From Rhodobacteraceae bacterium UBA6796 (GTDB lineage: Bacteria > Pseudomonadota > Alphaproteobacteria > Rhodobacterales > Rhodobacteraceae), in contig DKFM01000006.1 in the NCBI GenBank assembly GCA_002452815.1, positions 62,001 to 126,000 of the forward strand: DNA of 64,000 nt. The letters are read 5' to 3'. Made by a program: the position numbers and the translations under genes. This document shows, piece by piece, positions 8,510-17,269 of this stretch (position 1 is its first letter; every line of letters starts with the position of its first letter). The notes under the pieces were generated by a model. That model did not search any database and had not been told where the DNA came from. It saw only the letters and a program-made list of their open reading frames with translations.

Positions 8510-8998
8510 TTAGTCGCAGGGCAGCAGGGCGCGCGCGGGGTCTATCGCCGGATGGGCCAGATGCGCGCCCGGCACCAGCCCGATCCGACGTGCCAGCCCC
8601 CCGCGGATTTCCAGAACCATCTGCACCGGCACCCCCGAGGGAATCGGCGTCTCGTCCAGCGGCACGGCATTCTCGTGCACCGCGACAACCTCTCCGGAAG
8701 AGTCGATGAAGATCATGTCCAGCGGAATCAGGGTATTCTTCATCCAGAACGCGACTTCGCGCTCGGTCTCATAGATGAACAGCATTCCTGTGCTGGCGGG
8801 CAATGATGTGCGCGCCATCAGCCCCTGCGCCCGTTCGGCAGGCGTATCGGCCAACTCGATGCTGAACCGTGCCTCGCCTCCCCGTGGCAGGGAAAACAAC
8901 GCAAGATCGGCGCGACAGGCCGCCGCCTGCGCCATCTGCAGACCGAAGCCTGCCCAGAACAGCGCGCTCAGCGCACCTCGCGCAAGGCCGTTTCCCAT
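8510..8998 (-). CDS. DUF192 family exported protein
   Basis: A 162-residue protein with an N-terminal signal peptide (about residues 1-27, ending AQAAA). The DUF192 domain is recognisable by ERAQGLMARTSL, MLFIYE, FWMKNTLIPLDMIFID and the C-terminal VLEIRGGLA. The biochemical role of this family is not established. The start used is the ATG at 8998, which gives the signal peptide; longer in-frame readings extend into the cold-shock gene. It overlaps the 3' end of that gene by about 31 bp, a pairing I associate with Rhodobacteraceae genomes. Confidence 0.85.
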   Translation of the reverse strand: MGNGLARGALSALFWAGFGLQMAQAAACRADLALFSLPRGGEARFSIELADTPAERAQGLMARTSLPASTGMLFIYETEREVAFWMKNTLIPLDMIFIDSSGEVVAVHENAVPLDETPIPSGVPVQMVLEIRGGLARRIGLVPGAHLAHPAIDPARALLPCD

Positions 8999-9507
8999 GA
9001 CACCACCTGCGCCGCCATCCGGCCGCGTTTGCCTTCGATAACCCGTAGGCACACGGCTTCGCCCGGGCCCAGATCCGCAAACCCCGAGCGCCGCAGCACT
9101 TCGATGTGAATGAACACATCTTCGGGCCGGCCAAACACATTCGCGAACCCAAAGCCTTTGACCTTGTCGAACCACTTCACCCGCGCCGGCTCCAGCGGCA
9201 GCGCCGCAATCTCGGCCGGGTCGCTGTCTCCCAGATCCTCGATCGGCGCGGGGCGCATCGCCTCGCCTTCCGGGGGCGCGATGGCCAGAACCTCGACCGC
9301 CTGCGTGCCGCGGGGCGTGACCTGCACCGTCACGGTAATTCCGGCGTTATCCGCGACCGAACCCTGGCCGAAATTCCGCAGGACATTCGCATGCAGCAGG
9401 ATATCGGGGCCACCCTCTGTATCGAGAATGAAGCCAAACCCCTTGCCCGGATCGAACCACTTCACCCGGCCCGTCACCTGTCGCAAATCTATTTGTGCGT
9501 CTTCCAT
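8968..9507 (-). CDS. Cold-shock protein with two CSD domains
   Basis: A 179-residue single-strand nucleic-acid-binding protein with two cold-shock domains. The first is at about residues 11-75 (GRVKWFDPGKGFGFI, with LLHANVL in place of the usual FVH). The second is at about residues 108-170 (ARVKWFDKVKGFGFANV, DVFIHIEVLRRSG). RNP1-like KGFGFI/KGFGFA motifs are present in both. Such tandem CSD proteins are common in alphaproteobacteria and act as RNA chaperones or antiterminators. The upstream 140 bp on its 5' side are relatively AT-rich and probably hold its promoter and leader. Confidence 0.9.
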   Translation of the reverse strand: MEDAQIDLRQVTGRVKWFDPGKGFGFILDTEGGPDILLHANVLRNFGQGSVADNAGITVTVQVTPRGTQAVEVLAIAPPEGEAMRPAPIEDLGDSDPAEIAALPLEPARVKWFDKVKGFGFANVFGRPEDVFIHIEVLRRSGFADLGPGEAVCLRVIEGKRGRMAAQVVSWETALREVR

Positions 9508-9650
9508 CTCATTCTTCCGTTACTGGCATCGCTGGCTGTCGTCTTGCCGCGAGACAAGCGAGGTGCTGACCAAGTCTCACACGAAGAGGGCGGGATTCAA
9601 GTGCAAAAAGTAGGGTATTCCATACCTGCTCAATTCACGAAGCGTGAAAT

Positions 9651-10274
9651 TCAGGGGTTGAGGCGGTCGATTCTCCATGTTTCGAACGGTTCTGGGCGGC
9701 TCCACCGGAAGCGATCATGCAGCCGGAAGGCGCCATCCGCCCAGAATTCGATCTCCAGCGGCGTGATCCGAACCCCACCCCAGAACGGCGGGCGCTTCGG
9801 GTTCGGGCCATGGGCGGCGGTGACCCGGGCAACCTCGGCCATCAGGGACGTGCGCGAGGCAAGTGGCTGGCTCTGATGCGACGCCCAGGCGCCCAGGCGC
9901 GACTTGAGCGAGCGCGAGGCATAATAGGCATCCGCCTGCGGCCCCTCTTCACGGGTGCACAGCCCCCGCACCCGGATCTGGCGGCGCAGCGACTTCCAGT
10001 GCAGCACAAAGGCCGCCTTGCCCGCCGCTTCGATTTCGCGCCCCTTGGCCGAGGTATAATTGGTATAGAAGACGAAGGCCCCACCCGAAGGCGCGCCCTG
10101 CCCTTCGATTTCCTTCAGCAGGACCATCCGCACGTTCGGCAGCCCGTCGGCATCCACCGTGGCCAGCGCAATCGCATTGGGATCATTGATCTCGCTGGCT
10201 TCGGCCTCGGCAAGCCACTTCTGCGCAATGGCAAACGGATCATCGCCTGCGAAAATCCCGCTTCTGTCACTCAT
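9651..10274 (-). CDS. pdxH: Pyridoxamine 5'-phosphate oxidase
   Basis: FMN-dependent oxidation of pyridoxine/pyridoxamine 5'-phosphate to pyridoxal 5'-phosphate in the last step of vitamin B6 synthesis. Visible family features are the N-terminal [14 protein letters not shown], the FMN-binding VRMVLLKE and [15 protein letters not shown], then [14 protein letters not shown] and the C-terminal WRIDRLNP. The start at 10274 gives the expected length of 207 residues; upstream reading is rejected as non-homologous. The intergenic stretch to fabI (10275-10414) holds the divergent promoters. Confidence 0.94.
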   Translation of the reverse strand: MSDRSGIFAGDDPFAIAQKWLAEAEASEINDPNAIALATVDADGLPNVRMVLLKEIEGQGAPSGGAFVFYTNYTSAKGREIEAAGKAAFVLHWKSLRRQIRVRGLCTREEGPQADAYYASRSLKSRLGAWASHQSQPLASRTSLMAEVARVTAAHGPNPKRPPFWGGVRITPLEIEFWADGAFRLHDRFRWSRPEPFETWRIDRLNP

Positions 10275-10414
10275 GTTGCCTCCTGACGTGCAGACGTTGC
10301 TCCCCCGGCCTGCCCTGTTTTCGATAACACAGAAGCGGCTTGGCGGCCTTGATGCCAATCAAGCTTTCGCCTAATGCTTTCGCACTTACCAGAGGGAAGC
10401 GAGGGAAACCCGAG

Positions 10415-11248
10415 ATGTCAAATAACCTGATGGCGGGCAAACGCGGTCTGATCATGGGCCTGGCGAATGACAAATCCATCGCCTGGGGCATTGCCAAGGC
10501 CTGCGCCGATGCCGGGGCGGAACTCGCCTTTTCGTATCAGGGCGAAGCGCTGAAGAAACGGGTGGAGCCTTTGGCCGCCAGTCTTGGCACGCCCTTGCTG
10601 TTCGAATGCGACGTGACCGACGAAGCCAGCATGGACGCGCTGTTCGCCGGGCTGAAGGACGCCTGGGGCACGATCGACTTCGTGGTGCATGCGATCGGCT
10701 TCTCGGACAAGAACGAGCTGCGCGGCCGCTATGTCGACACCTCGCGCAACAACTTCACGATGACGATGGACATCTCGGTCTATTCCTTCACCGCGATCTG
10801 TGCCCGCGCGGCGGATCTGATGCCCAATGGCGGCAGCCTGCTGACGCTGACCTATTACGGCGCCGAACAGGTGATGCCGCATTATAACGTGATGGGCGTT
10901 GCCAAGGCCGCGCTGGAGGCTTCGGTGAAATATATCGCCGAGGATCTGGGCAAGGTCGGCATCCGCTGCAACGCGATCTCGGCCGGCCCGATCAAGACGC
11001 TGGCCGCCAGTGGCATCGGCGATTTCCGCTACATCATGAAGTGGAACGAACTGAACTCGCCCCTGCGCCGCAACGTGACGCAGGAAGAGGTCGGCAAGGC
11101 CGCGCTTTACCTGCTGTCCGATCTGGGCTCGGGCACCACGGGCGAAAACCTGCATGTCGATGCGGGCTATCACGTCGTCGGCATGAAAGCAGTCGACGCC
11201 CCCGACATCGCCACGGTCACCGCGCCGCCCTCGGCCGCGAAGAGCTGA
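10415..11248 (+). CDS. fabI: Enoyl-[acyl-carrier-protein] reductase (NADH)
   Basis: Last reductive step of each fatty-acid elongation cycle and the usual target of triclosan-type inhibitors. The SDR-like fold has the divergent nucleotide motif GLANDKSIAWGIA (about residues 15-27) and the catalytic Tyr157-x6-Lys164 (YNVMGVAK). The start at 10415 is preceded by the purine-rich site GAGGGAAAC and gives the canonical MAGKRGLIMG N-terminus; an earlier in-frame ATG would add 25 non-conserved residues. A LysE gene begins 3 bp after the stop, suggesting cotranscription. Confidence 0.95.
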   Translation: MSNNLMAGKRGLIMGLANDKSIAWGIAKACADAGAELAFSYQGEALKKRVEPLAASLGTPLLFECDVTDEASMDALFAGLKDAWGTIDFVVHAIGFSDKNELRGRYVDTSRNNFTMTMDISVYSFTAICARAADLMPNGGSLLTLTYYGAEQVMPHYNVMGVAKAALEASVKYIAEDLGKVGIRCNAISAGPIKTLAASGIGDFRYIMKWNELNSPLRRNVTQEEVGKAALYLLSDLGSGTTGENLHVDAGYHVVGMKAVDAPDIATVTAPPSAAKS

Positions 11249-11251
11249 TCC

Positions 11252-11869
11252 ATGACGCTCGCCGCCTTTGCCGCGATCTATCTTGTGCATCTGGCGGCGG
11301 CAATCTCGCCCGGGCCCGCGGTTTTGCTCGCGGCCCGCACCGGGCTGCGCGAGGGTTTCCTGCGCGGCACCTGGCTGGCCGTCGGCCTGGGCCTGGGCGC
11401 CTGCATCTGGGCCCTGGCCGCCCTATTCGGTCTGGCGGTGCTGTTTCGCGTGGCCCCCGCCCTGCTCAGCGTGCTGAAATATGCAGGCGCGGCCTATCTT
11501 CTGTATCTGGCCTGGAAGATGTGGCGCCATGCGCCCGAGCCGCTGGACACCCGCATCAGCGAGGAACAGTCGGCACGCGGCACGCTGGGGCTGATATGGC
11601 AAGGCATCGCCACACAATTGGCCAATCCCAAACCCGCGGTGTTCTTCGGCACGATCTTCCTGACCTTCGTGCCGCCCGAAGCACCCGCCTGGGCCTATGG
11701 CGTGATCCTGGCGATCATCTTCGTCAATGATGCGGGCTGGAATGCGCTGGTGGTGCGGATCTTTTCGCTGCCACGCACCCGCAGCTTCTATCTCAACCTG
11801 AAAACCGCGATCGAACGGACCTTTGGCGCGCTGCTGGCGCTGCTGGGGGCCAAACTCGCCCTGTCCTGA
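11252..11869 (+). CDS. LysE/RhtB-family amino-acid exporter
   Basis: Inner-membrane exporter of 205 residues with about six hydrophobic segments. The family signature near the N-terminus, AAISPGPAVLLAARTGLREGF, and the internal LYLAWKMWRHAP and ATQLANPKPAVFFGTIF identify it as LysE/RhtB. The substrate cannot be assigned from sequence. It lies 3 bp after fabI and 12 bp before gpt, in the same orientation, with no apparent functional link to either. Confidence 0.88.
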   Translation: MTLAAFAAIYLVHLAAAISPGPAVLLAARTGLREGFLRGTWLAVGLGLGACIWALAALFGLAVLFRVAPALLSVLKYAGAAYLLYLAWKMWRHAPEPLDTRISEEQSARGTLGLIWQGIATQLANPKPAVFFGTIFLTFVPPEAPAWAYGVILAIIFVNDAGWNALVVRIFSLPRTRSFYLNLKTAIERTFGALLALLGAKLALS

Positions 11870-11881
11870 GGAGCAACCTCC

Positions 11882-12388
11882 ATGACCGAACGTCTGCCGC
11901 ATGAAAAAGGCTTCCACGTCAGCTGGGATCAACTGCACCGCGATGCGCGCGCGCTGGCCTGGCGGCTGGACGGCAAGGGCCCGGACAACGGCGCCTGGAA
12001 GGCCGTGGTCGGCATCACCCGTGGCGGGCTGGTGCCCGCGATGGTGATCGCGCGCGAACTCGATATCCGGGTGGTCGACACGATCTCGGTCAAATCCTAC
12101 AGCCATCAGGACCAGCGCGAGCCGGTGGTGACGAAATCGCCGCAGATGGATCTGATGGGCGATGGCGAGGGCATCCTGATCGTCGACGATCTGGTCGACA
12201 CCGGCAAGACGCTGGAATTGGTGCGCAAGCTGTTCCCCAAGGCGCAATTCGCCACCGTCTACGCCAAGCCCAAGGGCAAGCCGCTGGTTGACACCTATGT
12301 CACCGAGGTCAGCCAGGACACCTGGATCTTCTTCCCCTGGGACATGGCGCTGCAATACGTCCAGCCGTTCCGCGGCACCGACGCCTGA
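11882..12388 (+). CDS. gpt: Xanthine (guanine) phosphoribosyltransferase
   Basis: Purine salvage: converts xanthine or guanine with PRPP to the nucleotide. The 168-residue protein shows the PRPP-binding motif [14 protein letters not shown] (about residues 99-112), the N-terminal [17 protein letters not shown] and the C-terminal WIFFPWD. Start at 11882 follows GGAGCAACCTCC. It is likely cotranscribed with fabI and lysE. A dispersed palindromic repeat lies 40 bp downstream and probably ends the transcript. Confidence 0.92.
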   Translation: MTERLPHEKGFHVSWDQLHRDARALAWRLDGKGPDNGAWKAVVGITRGGLVPAMVIARELDIRVVDTISVKSYSHQDQREPVVTKSPQMDLMGDGEGILIVDDLVDTGKTLELVRKLFPKAQFATVYAKPKGKPLVDTYVTEVSQDTWIFFPWDMALQYVQPFRGTDA

Positions 12389-12426
12389 GCGCCTCTGCCC
12401 GGCCCTCCGCCTGGGCCGGCGTCGCA

Positions 12427-12537
12427 GCCTCCGGCGGGAGTATTTCCGCCAGGAGAAATCCTTCGCGCTTCGGCCCTTCGGCAACAGCGTCATTCGATTG
12501 CGGTTTCTTCTTGGCCCAAATACTCCCCCGCCGGAGG
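12427..12537. repeat. Dispersed palindromic repeat, copy 1 (long, both arms)
   Basis: Left arm 12427-12458 contains GCCTCCGGCGGGAGTATTT and CCAGGAGAAA. Right arm 12504-12537 is its inverted counterpart (TTTCTTCTTGGC, then AAATACTC and CCGCCGGAGG). The arms are separated by 45 bp. It lies between gpt and the aminotransferase gene. The same arms recur at seven other places in this window, always outside genes. Confidence 0.85.
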
Positions 12538-12598
12538 CGTCCGCCCTTGCCAAGGCTGCAGCGGGGTGGTGATCTGGCGCCAACAGCCCGAGGATGCC

Positions 12599-13780
12599 AT
12601 GACACTTACCCCCCTGAACCCCGCTTTGGCCGCAACCTTCGCCCCCCCGGTGATGGAGGCGCGCCGCTGGCTCGAGGGTGTCAGCTTCCCGCCCGAACGC
12701 CCGCTGATCAACGTCAGCCAGGCCGCGCCGGTCGACCCGCCGCCCGAAGCGCTGCGCCGCGCGATTGCCGAGGCCGCGCTCAACGATCCGGCCGCCCATC
12801 TTTACGGGCCCGTGCTTGGCAATCCCGAATTGCGCGCCGAACTGGCCACACAATGGTCGGCGGCCTATGGCGGGGTGATCGCGCCCGCTCAGGTGGCCAT
12901 CACCCAGGGCTGCAATCAGGCCTTCTGCGCGGTGATGGCGACGCTGGCGGGTGCGGGCGACGAGGTGATTCTGCCGACGCCGTGGTATTTCAACCACAAG
13001 ATGTGGCTGGACATGCAGGGCGTGCGCACGGTGCCGCTGGCGACCGGCGCGGGGCTTCTGCCCGACCCCGAGGCCGCCGCCGCGCTGATCACGCCCGCCA
13101 CCCGCGCCATCGTTCTGGTCAGCCCGAACAACCCGGGCGGCGCGGAATACCCCGCCGAACTGCTGCGCGCCTTCCACGATCTGGCGCAGGCCCGCGGGCT
13201 GGCGCTGATTGTCGATGAAACCTATCGCGATTTCGATGCCCGCACAGGCGCGCCGCATGATCTGTTCACCGATCCCGGCTGGGACGCGAATTTCATTCAT
13301 CTTTACAGCTTTTCGAAGGCCTATCGTCTGACGGGGCATCGCGTCGGCGCGATTGTCGCCAGCCCCGCGCGGCTGGCCGAGGTCGAGAAATTCCTTGATA
13401 CCGTGGCGATCTGCCCCAATCAGCTGGGCCAGATCGCGGCGCTTTGGGGGATGCGGAACCTGTCGCAATGGGTGGCGGGCGAACGCGCCGAAATCCTGGC
13501 GCGGCGCGCGGCGATGGCCAAGGGTCTGGCGGACTTGCCCGGCTGGCAGACGCTCGGCTGTGGCGCCTATTTCGCCTATGTCACCCACCCCGACCCGCGC
13601 CCCTCGCCGGAATTCGCCCGCGCGCTGGTGCGCGAGGCGGGCGTGCTGCTGCTGCCCGGCACGATGTTCATGCCCGCCAGCGACCCGGCAGGCCAGCGCC
13701 AGCTGCGCATCGCCTTCGCCAATGTCGACGTGGCGGGCATCGCGGAATTGATGCGCCGGCTGGCCGCTTTGGCGCCCTGA
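12599..13780 (+). CDS. Pyridoxal-phosphate aminotransferase, class I/II
   Basis: A 393-residue fold-type I PLP enzyme. The Schiff-base lysine lies in YSFSKAYRLTGHRVG. Other signatures are ITQGCNQAFCAVM (PLP phosphate region), VLVSPNNPGGAEYP (aspartate-aminotransferase-like NPGG) and LIVDETYRDF. The conserved C-terminal arginine is in RQLRIAFANVD. The substrate pair cannot be assigned from sequence. The start at 12599 is the first ATG giving homology; an upstream ATG at 12566 lies against the repeat. Confidence 0.88.
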   Translation: MTLTPLNPALAATFAPPVMEARRWLEGVSFPPERPLINVSQAAPVDPPPEALRRAIAEAALNDPAAHLYGPVLGNPELRAELATQWSAAYGGVIAPAQVAITQGCNQAFCAVMATLAGAGDEVILPTPWYFNHKMWLDMQGVRTVPLATGAGLLPDPEAAAALITPATRAIVLVSPNNPGGAEYPAELLRAFHDLAQARGLALIVDETYRDFDARTGAPHDLFTDPGWDANFIHLYSFSKAYRLTGHRVGAIVASPARLAEVEKFLDTVAICPNQLGQIAALWGMRNLSQWVAGERAEILARRAAMAKGLADLPGWQTLGCGAYFAYVTHPDPRPSPEFARALVREAGVLLLPGTMFMPASDPAGQRQLRIAFANVDVAGIAELMRRLAALAP

Positions 13781-13845
13781 GCCTTGCGGCCCCACCTTCA
13801 AAGCCCTAAACACCCCAAAACAGCCTAGTCCCGGGAGGATCGAGC

Positions 13846-15696
13846 ATGTCGAACAAGCTGCGTAGCCATGGCAAGAACATGGTGGTCTGGGTGCTTCTGG
13901 CGATGCTCGTGCTGGGGCTCGGCGGCTTCGGGATGGCGAATTTCTCGGGCCGGATCAGCACCATCGGATCGGTCGGCGAAACCGATGTTTCGGTGAATGA
14001 CTACGCCCGCGCGCTGCGGCAGGAAATGAACGCCGCCGCCGCCCAGATCGGGCGTCCGCTGACGCTGGCCGAAGCGCAGTCGCTGGGTCTTGATCGTCAG
14101 GTGCAGGGCCAGATGTTCGGTCAGGCCGCGGTGACCGAGGCCGCGCGGGTGATCGGCCTGTCGGCGGGCGATGCCGAGTTGCACCGCCAGATCACCGCCG
14201 CCCGCGCCTTTCAGGGGCTGGATGGCAAGTTCGACCGCGAGACCTATCGTCTGACCCTGCGTCAGGAAGGCTTCACCGAGGCCGAGTTCGAATCCAAGCT
14301 GCGTGCCGACATCGCGCGCTCGATCCTGCAAGGCGCCGTGGCCGGTGGGCTGCGCGCGCCCGAGGCCACGACCAATGCCTATGCCGCCTATATCACCGAG
14401 ACCCGCGACATCGCCTATGCCGAACTGGCCGAGGCCGATCTGACCACAGCCGTGGCCGAACCGGGCGAGGACCAGCTGCGCGCCTTCCACAGCGAACACG
14501 CCGATCAGTTCACCCGGCCCGAAACGCGCGAGATCAGCTATGTCTGGCTGACGCCCGACATGCTGATGGACAAGGTGCAACTGGACGAGGACGCGCTGCG
14601 CACCGCCTACGACAGCCGCCGCGACGACTTTGTGCAGCCGGAAAAGCGGCTGGTCGAGAAACTGGTCTATCCGACGCTGGAAGAAGCGCAGGCCGCCAAG
14701 GCGCGCTATGACGCAGGTCAGGCGAGCTTTGCCGATCTGGCGGCCGAGCGCGGCCTGACGCTGGAAGACATCGACCTGGGCGAGCCGTCGAAGGACGAGC
14801 TGGGCGAAGCGGGCGATGCCGTCTTCGCGCTGACCGAACCCGGTGTCGCAGGCCCGATCGAGACCGATCTGGGCCCCGCGCTTTATGCGATGAACGCGAT
14901 CATCCCGGCACAGGAAACCAGTTTCGAGGATGCCCGGGCCGAGCTGTCCTCCGAAGCAGCTGCCGATCGCGCGCGCCGGATGATCGGCGACATGACCACC
15001 GATCTGGAGGATCGTCTGGCAGGCGGCGCGACGCTTGAACAGATGGCCGAAGAAACCGACATGCAGCTGGGCCATATTTCGATGGCGCCCGATACCGATG
15101 CCGACATCGCGGGCTATGAAGCCTTCCGCGAGGCCGCGCAGAAGGTTACGGCCGAAGATTTCCCGGAACTGGGCAATCTGGACGATGGCGGCGTCTTTGC
15201 GCTGCGTCTGGACGGGGTGACCCCGGCCGCGCTGATCCCGTTCGAAGAGGTCCGCGATCAGGTTGCCACCGCCTGGCGTGCCGCCGAACTGACCCGGCTG
15301 AAGACCGAACGCGCCGCCGAGATTGCCGCCGCCGTGGAGTCGGGTGCATCGCTGGGTGCGCAGGGTGTGCTGCTGACCTCGGTCGCGAAACTGCCGCGCG
15401 GCGGCTATCTGGAAGGCCAGCCGCGCGCACTGATCGACACCGCCTTCACCACCGAACCGGGCAAGGTGGGCGTGGTGACCGAGGGCGAGCGGGTTCTTGT
15501 GGTGACGGTCGAGGCGGTACATGCCGCCGACCCCGCCTCGGACGATGTGGCGCAGGTGCGCGAAATGGCGCAGACCCAGATTTCTCAATCCATCGCCAAC
15601 GATCTGTTGGATTTCTACGCCCGGGCCACCGAGGCCGAGGCGGGCATGACTATCGACCCCACCGCGATCAACGCGGTGCAGGCGCAGATGCAGTAA
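13846..15696 (+). CDS. SurA/PpiD-type periplasmic peptidyl-prolyl isomerase
   Basis: A 616-residue inner-membrane-anchored foldase. One N-terminal transmembrane helix (about residues 13-32) is followed by a SurA_N-like domain (VGETDVSVNDYARALRQEM), a parvulin-type PPIase-like region at about residues 240-350 (VEKLVYPTLEEAQAAKARYDAGQASF), and long C-terminal helices. It assists folding of exported proteins. The domain order is that of PpiD, but the PPIase core looks degenerate and may be mainly a chaperone. It is 11 bp upstream of trpE, a placement conserved in Rhodobacteraceae as I remember it. Confidence 0.87.
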   Translation: MSNKLRSHGKNMVVWVLLAMLVLGLGGFGMANFSGRISTIGSVGETDVSVNDYARALRQEMNAAAAQIGRPLTLAEAQSLGLDRQVQGQMFGQAAVTEAARVIGLSAGDAELHRQITAARAFQGLDGKFDRETYRLTLRQEGFTEAEFESKLRADIARSILQGAVAGGLRAPEATTNAYAAYITETRDIAYAELAEADLTTAVAEPGEDQLRAFHSEHADQFTRPETREISYVWLTPDMLMDKVQLDEDALRTAYDSRRDDFVQPEKRLVEKLVYPTLEEAQAAKARYDAGQASFADLAAERGLTLEDIDLGEPSKDELGEAGDAVFALTEPGVAGPIETDLGPALYAMNAIIPAQETSFEDARAELSSEAAADRARRMIGDMTTDLEDRLAGGATLEQMAEETDMQLGHISMAPDTDADIAGYEAFREAAQKVTAEDFPELGNLDDGGVFALRLDGVTPAALIPFEEVRDQVATAWRAAELTRLKTERAAEIAAAVESGASLGAQGVLLTSVAKLPRGGYLEGQPRALIDTAFTTEPGKVGVVTEGERVLVVTVEAVHAADPASDDVAQVREMAQTQISQSIANDLLDFYARATEAEAGMTIDPTAINAVQAQMQ

Positions 15697-15707
15697 GGAG
15701 ACCGGAC

Positions 15708-17216
15708 GTGGTTGCACTCTCTCCCAGCTTCGAGGTGTTCGAAGCGGCCTGGGCCGAAGGCAAGAACCAGCTCGTCTATGCGCGTCTGGCCGCCGATCTG
15801 GACACGCCGGTCTCGCTGATGCTGAAACTGGCCGATGCGGCGCCCAATTCCTTCATGCTGGAATCGGTGACCGGCGGCGAAGTGCGCGGGCGCTATTCGA
15901 TGGTCGGCATGAAGCCCGACGTGATCTGGGAATGCCGCGGCACGCAGGCGCGCATCAACCGTGCCGCCCGGTTCGAAGACAAGTTCGAGCCCCTGCCCGG
16001 CCATCCGTTCGAGAGCCTGCGCGCACTGATCGCCGAAAGCCGCATCGAGATGCCCGACGATCTGCCCGCTGCGGCGGCCGGTCTGTTCGGCTATCTCGGC
16101 TATGACATGATCCGGCTGGTCGAGCATCTGCCCAACGTCAACCCCGATCCGCTGGGCGTCCCCGATGCGGTGCTGATGCGGCCTTCGGTCGTGGCGGTGC
16201 TGGACGGGGTCAAGGGCGATGTCACGCTCTGCGCCCCCGCGTTTCAGGGCGCCGGTCTGTCGGCGCGCGCCGCCTATGCGCAGGCGGCCGAGCGGGTGAT
16301 GGACGCGCTGCGCGATCTGGACCGCGCTCCCGCGCAAAACCGTTCGCTGGGCGAGGCCGCGCAGGTCGGCCCGCTGCGGTCGAACTTCACCCCCGAGGGC
16401 TACAAGGCCGCGGTCGAGAAGGCCAAGGACTATATCCGCGCGGGCGACATCTTTCAGGTGGTCCCGGCGCAGCGCTGGTCGGCGGATTTCCCGCTGCCGC
16501 CCTTCGCGCTTTATCGCAGCCTGCGGCGCACCAACCCCTCGCCCTTCATGTTCTTCCTGAACTTCGGCGGGTTCCAGATCGTCGGCGCCAGCCCGGAAAT
16601 CCTGGTGCGGCTGCGTGAAAACGAAGTGACGATCCGCCCGATTGCGGGCACCCGCCCGCGCGGCGCCACCCCCGAGGAGGACCGCGCGCTGGAGGCCGAT
16701 CTGCTGGCCGACAAGAAGGAACTGGCCGAGCATCTGATGCTGCTGGATCTGGGCCGCAACGATGTGGGCCGGGTGGCCAAGATCGGCACGGTGAAACCGA
16801 CCGAAAAGTTCATCATCGAGCGGTACAGCCACGTCATGCATATCGTGTCGAACGTGGTGGGCGAGCTGGCCGAGGGCGAGGATGCGCTATCGGCCCTGCT
16901 GGCCGGGCTGCCCGCAGGCACCGTCTCGGGCGCGCCCAAGGTCCGCGCGATGGAGATCATCGACGAGCTGGAGCCCGAAAAGCGCGGCATCTATGGCGGC
17001 GGCGTGGGCTATTTCGCGGCCAATGGCGAAATGGACATGTGCATCGCGCTGCGCACGGCTGTTATCAAGGATCAGACGCTCTATATCCAGGCCGGGGGCG
17101 GTGTGGTCTTCGACAGCGACCCGGAGGCGGAATTCCAGGAAACCGTCAACAAATCCAAGGCCCTGCGCAAGGCGGCCGAGGATGCGGGCCTGTTCGTCAG
17201 CCACGGCAACGGCTGA
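15708..17216 (+). CDS. trpE: Anthranilate synthase component I
   Basis: Converts chorismate plus ammonia or glutamine to anthranilate in tryptophan synthesis, pairing with TrpG encoded downstream. The 502-residue protein shows the chorismate-binding core IRPIAGTRPRGAT, LGRNDVGRVAK, SNVVGEL, and PAGTVSGAPKVRAMEIIDELEP. The start is a GTG at 15708, 7 bp after an AAGGAG site that overlaps the ppiD stop; no ATG fits the N-terminus. No leader peptide with Trp codons is visible upstream, as ppiD lies directly before it. Confidence 0.95.
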   Translation: MVALSPSFEVFEAAWAEGKNQLVYARLAADLDTPVSLMLKLADAAPNSFMLESVTGGEVRGRYSMVGMKPDVIWECRGTQARINRAARFEDKFEPLPGHPFESLRALIAESRIEMPDDLPAAAAGLFGYLGYDMIRLVEHLPNVNPDPLGVPDAVLMRPSVVAVLDGVKGDVTLCAPAFQGAGLSARAAYAQAAERVMDALRDLDRAPAQNRSLGEAAQVGPLRSNFTPEGYKAAVEKAKDYIRAGDIFQVVPAQRWSADFPLPPFALYRSLRRTNPSPFMFFLNFGGFQIVGASPEILVRLRENEVTIRPIAGTRPRGATPEEDRALEADLLADKKELAEHLMLLDLGRNDVGRVAKIGTVKPTEKFIIERYSHVMHIVSNVVGELAEGEDALSALLAGLPAGTVSGAPKVRAMEIIDELEPEKRGIYGGGVGYFAANGEMDMCIALRTAVIKDQTLYIQAGGGVVFDSDPEAEFQETVNKSKALRKAAEDAGLFVSHGNG

Positions 17217-17243
17217 GCCTGACGGTTCGGAATCCCTTTAGCA

Positions 17244-17269
17244 AGGCGGGCACCCGGGCCCGCCTTTTT
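17244..17269 (+). terminator. Rho-independent terminator after trpE
   Basis: Stem AGGCGGGC (17244-17251) pairs with GCCCGCCT (17258-17265) around loop ACCCGG and is followed by a run of five T. It begins 28 bp after the trpE stop and its T-run touches the stop of the convergent deacetylase gene. Confidence 0.9.

Noticed and set aside
12427..12537. The dispersed palindromes as CRISPR repeats or insertion-sequence ends
   Set aside because: Copies are single, kilobases apart, with no regular spacers, no transposase and no target duplication visible.
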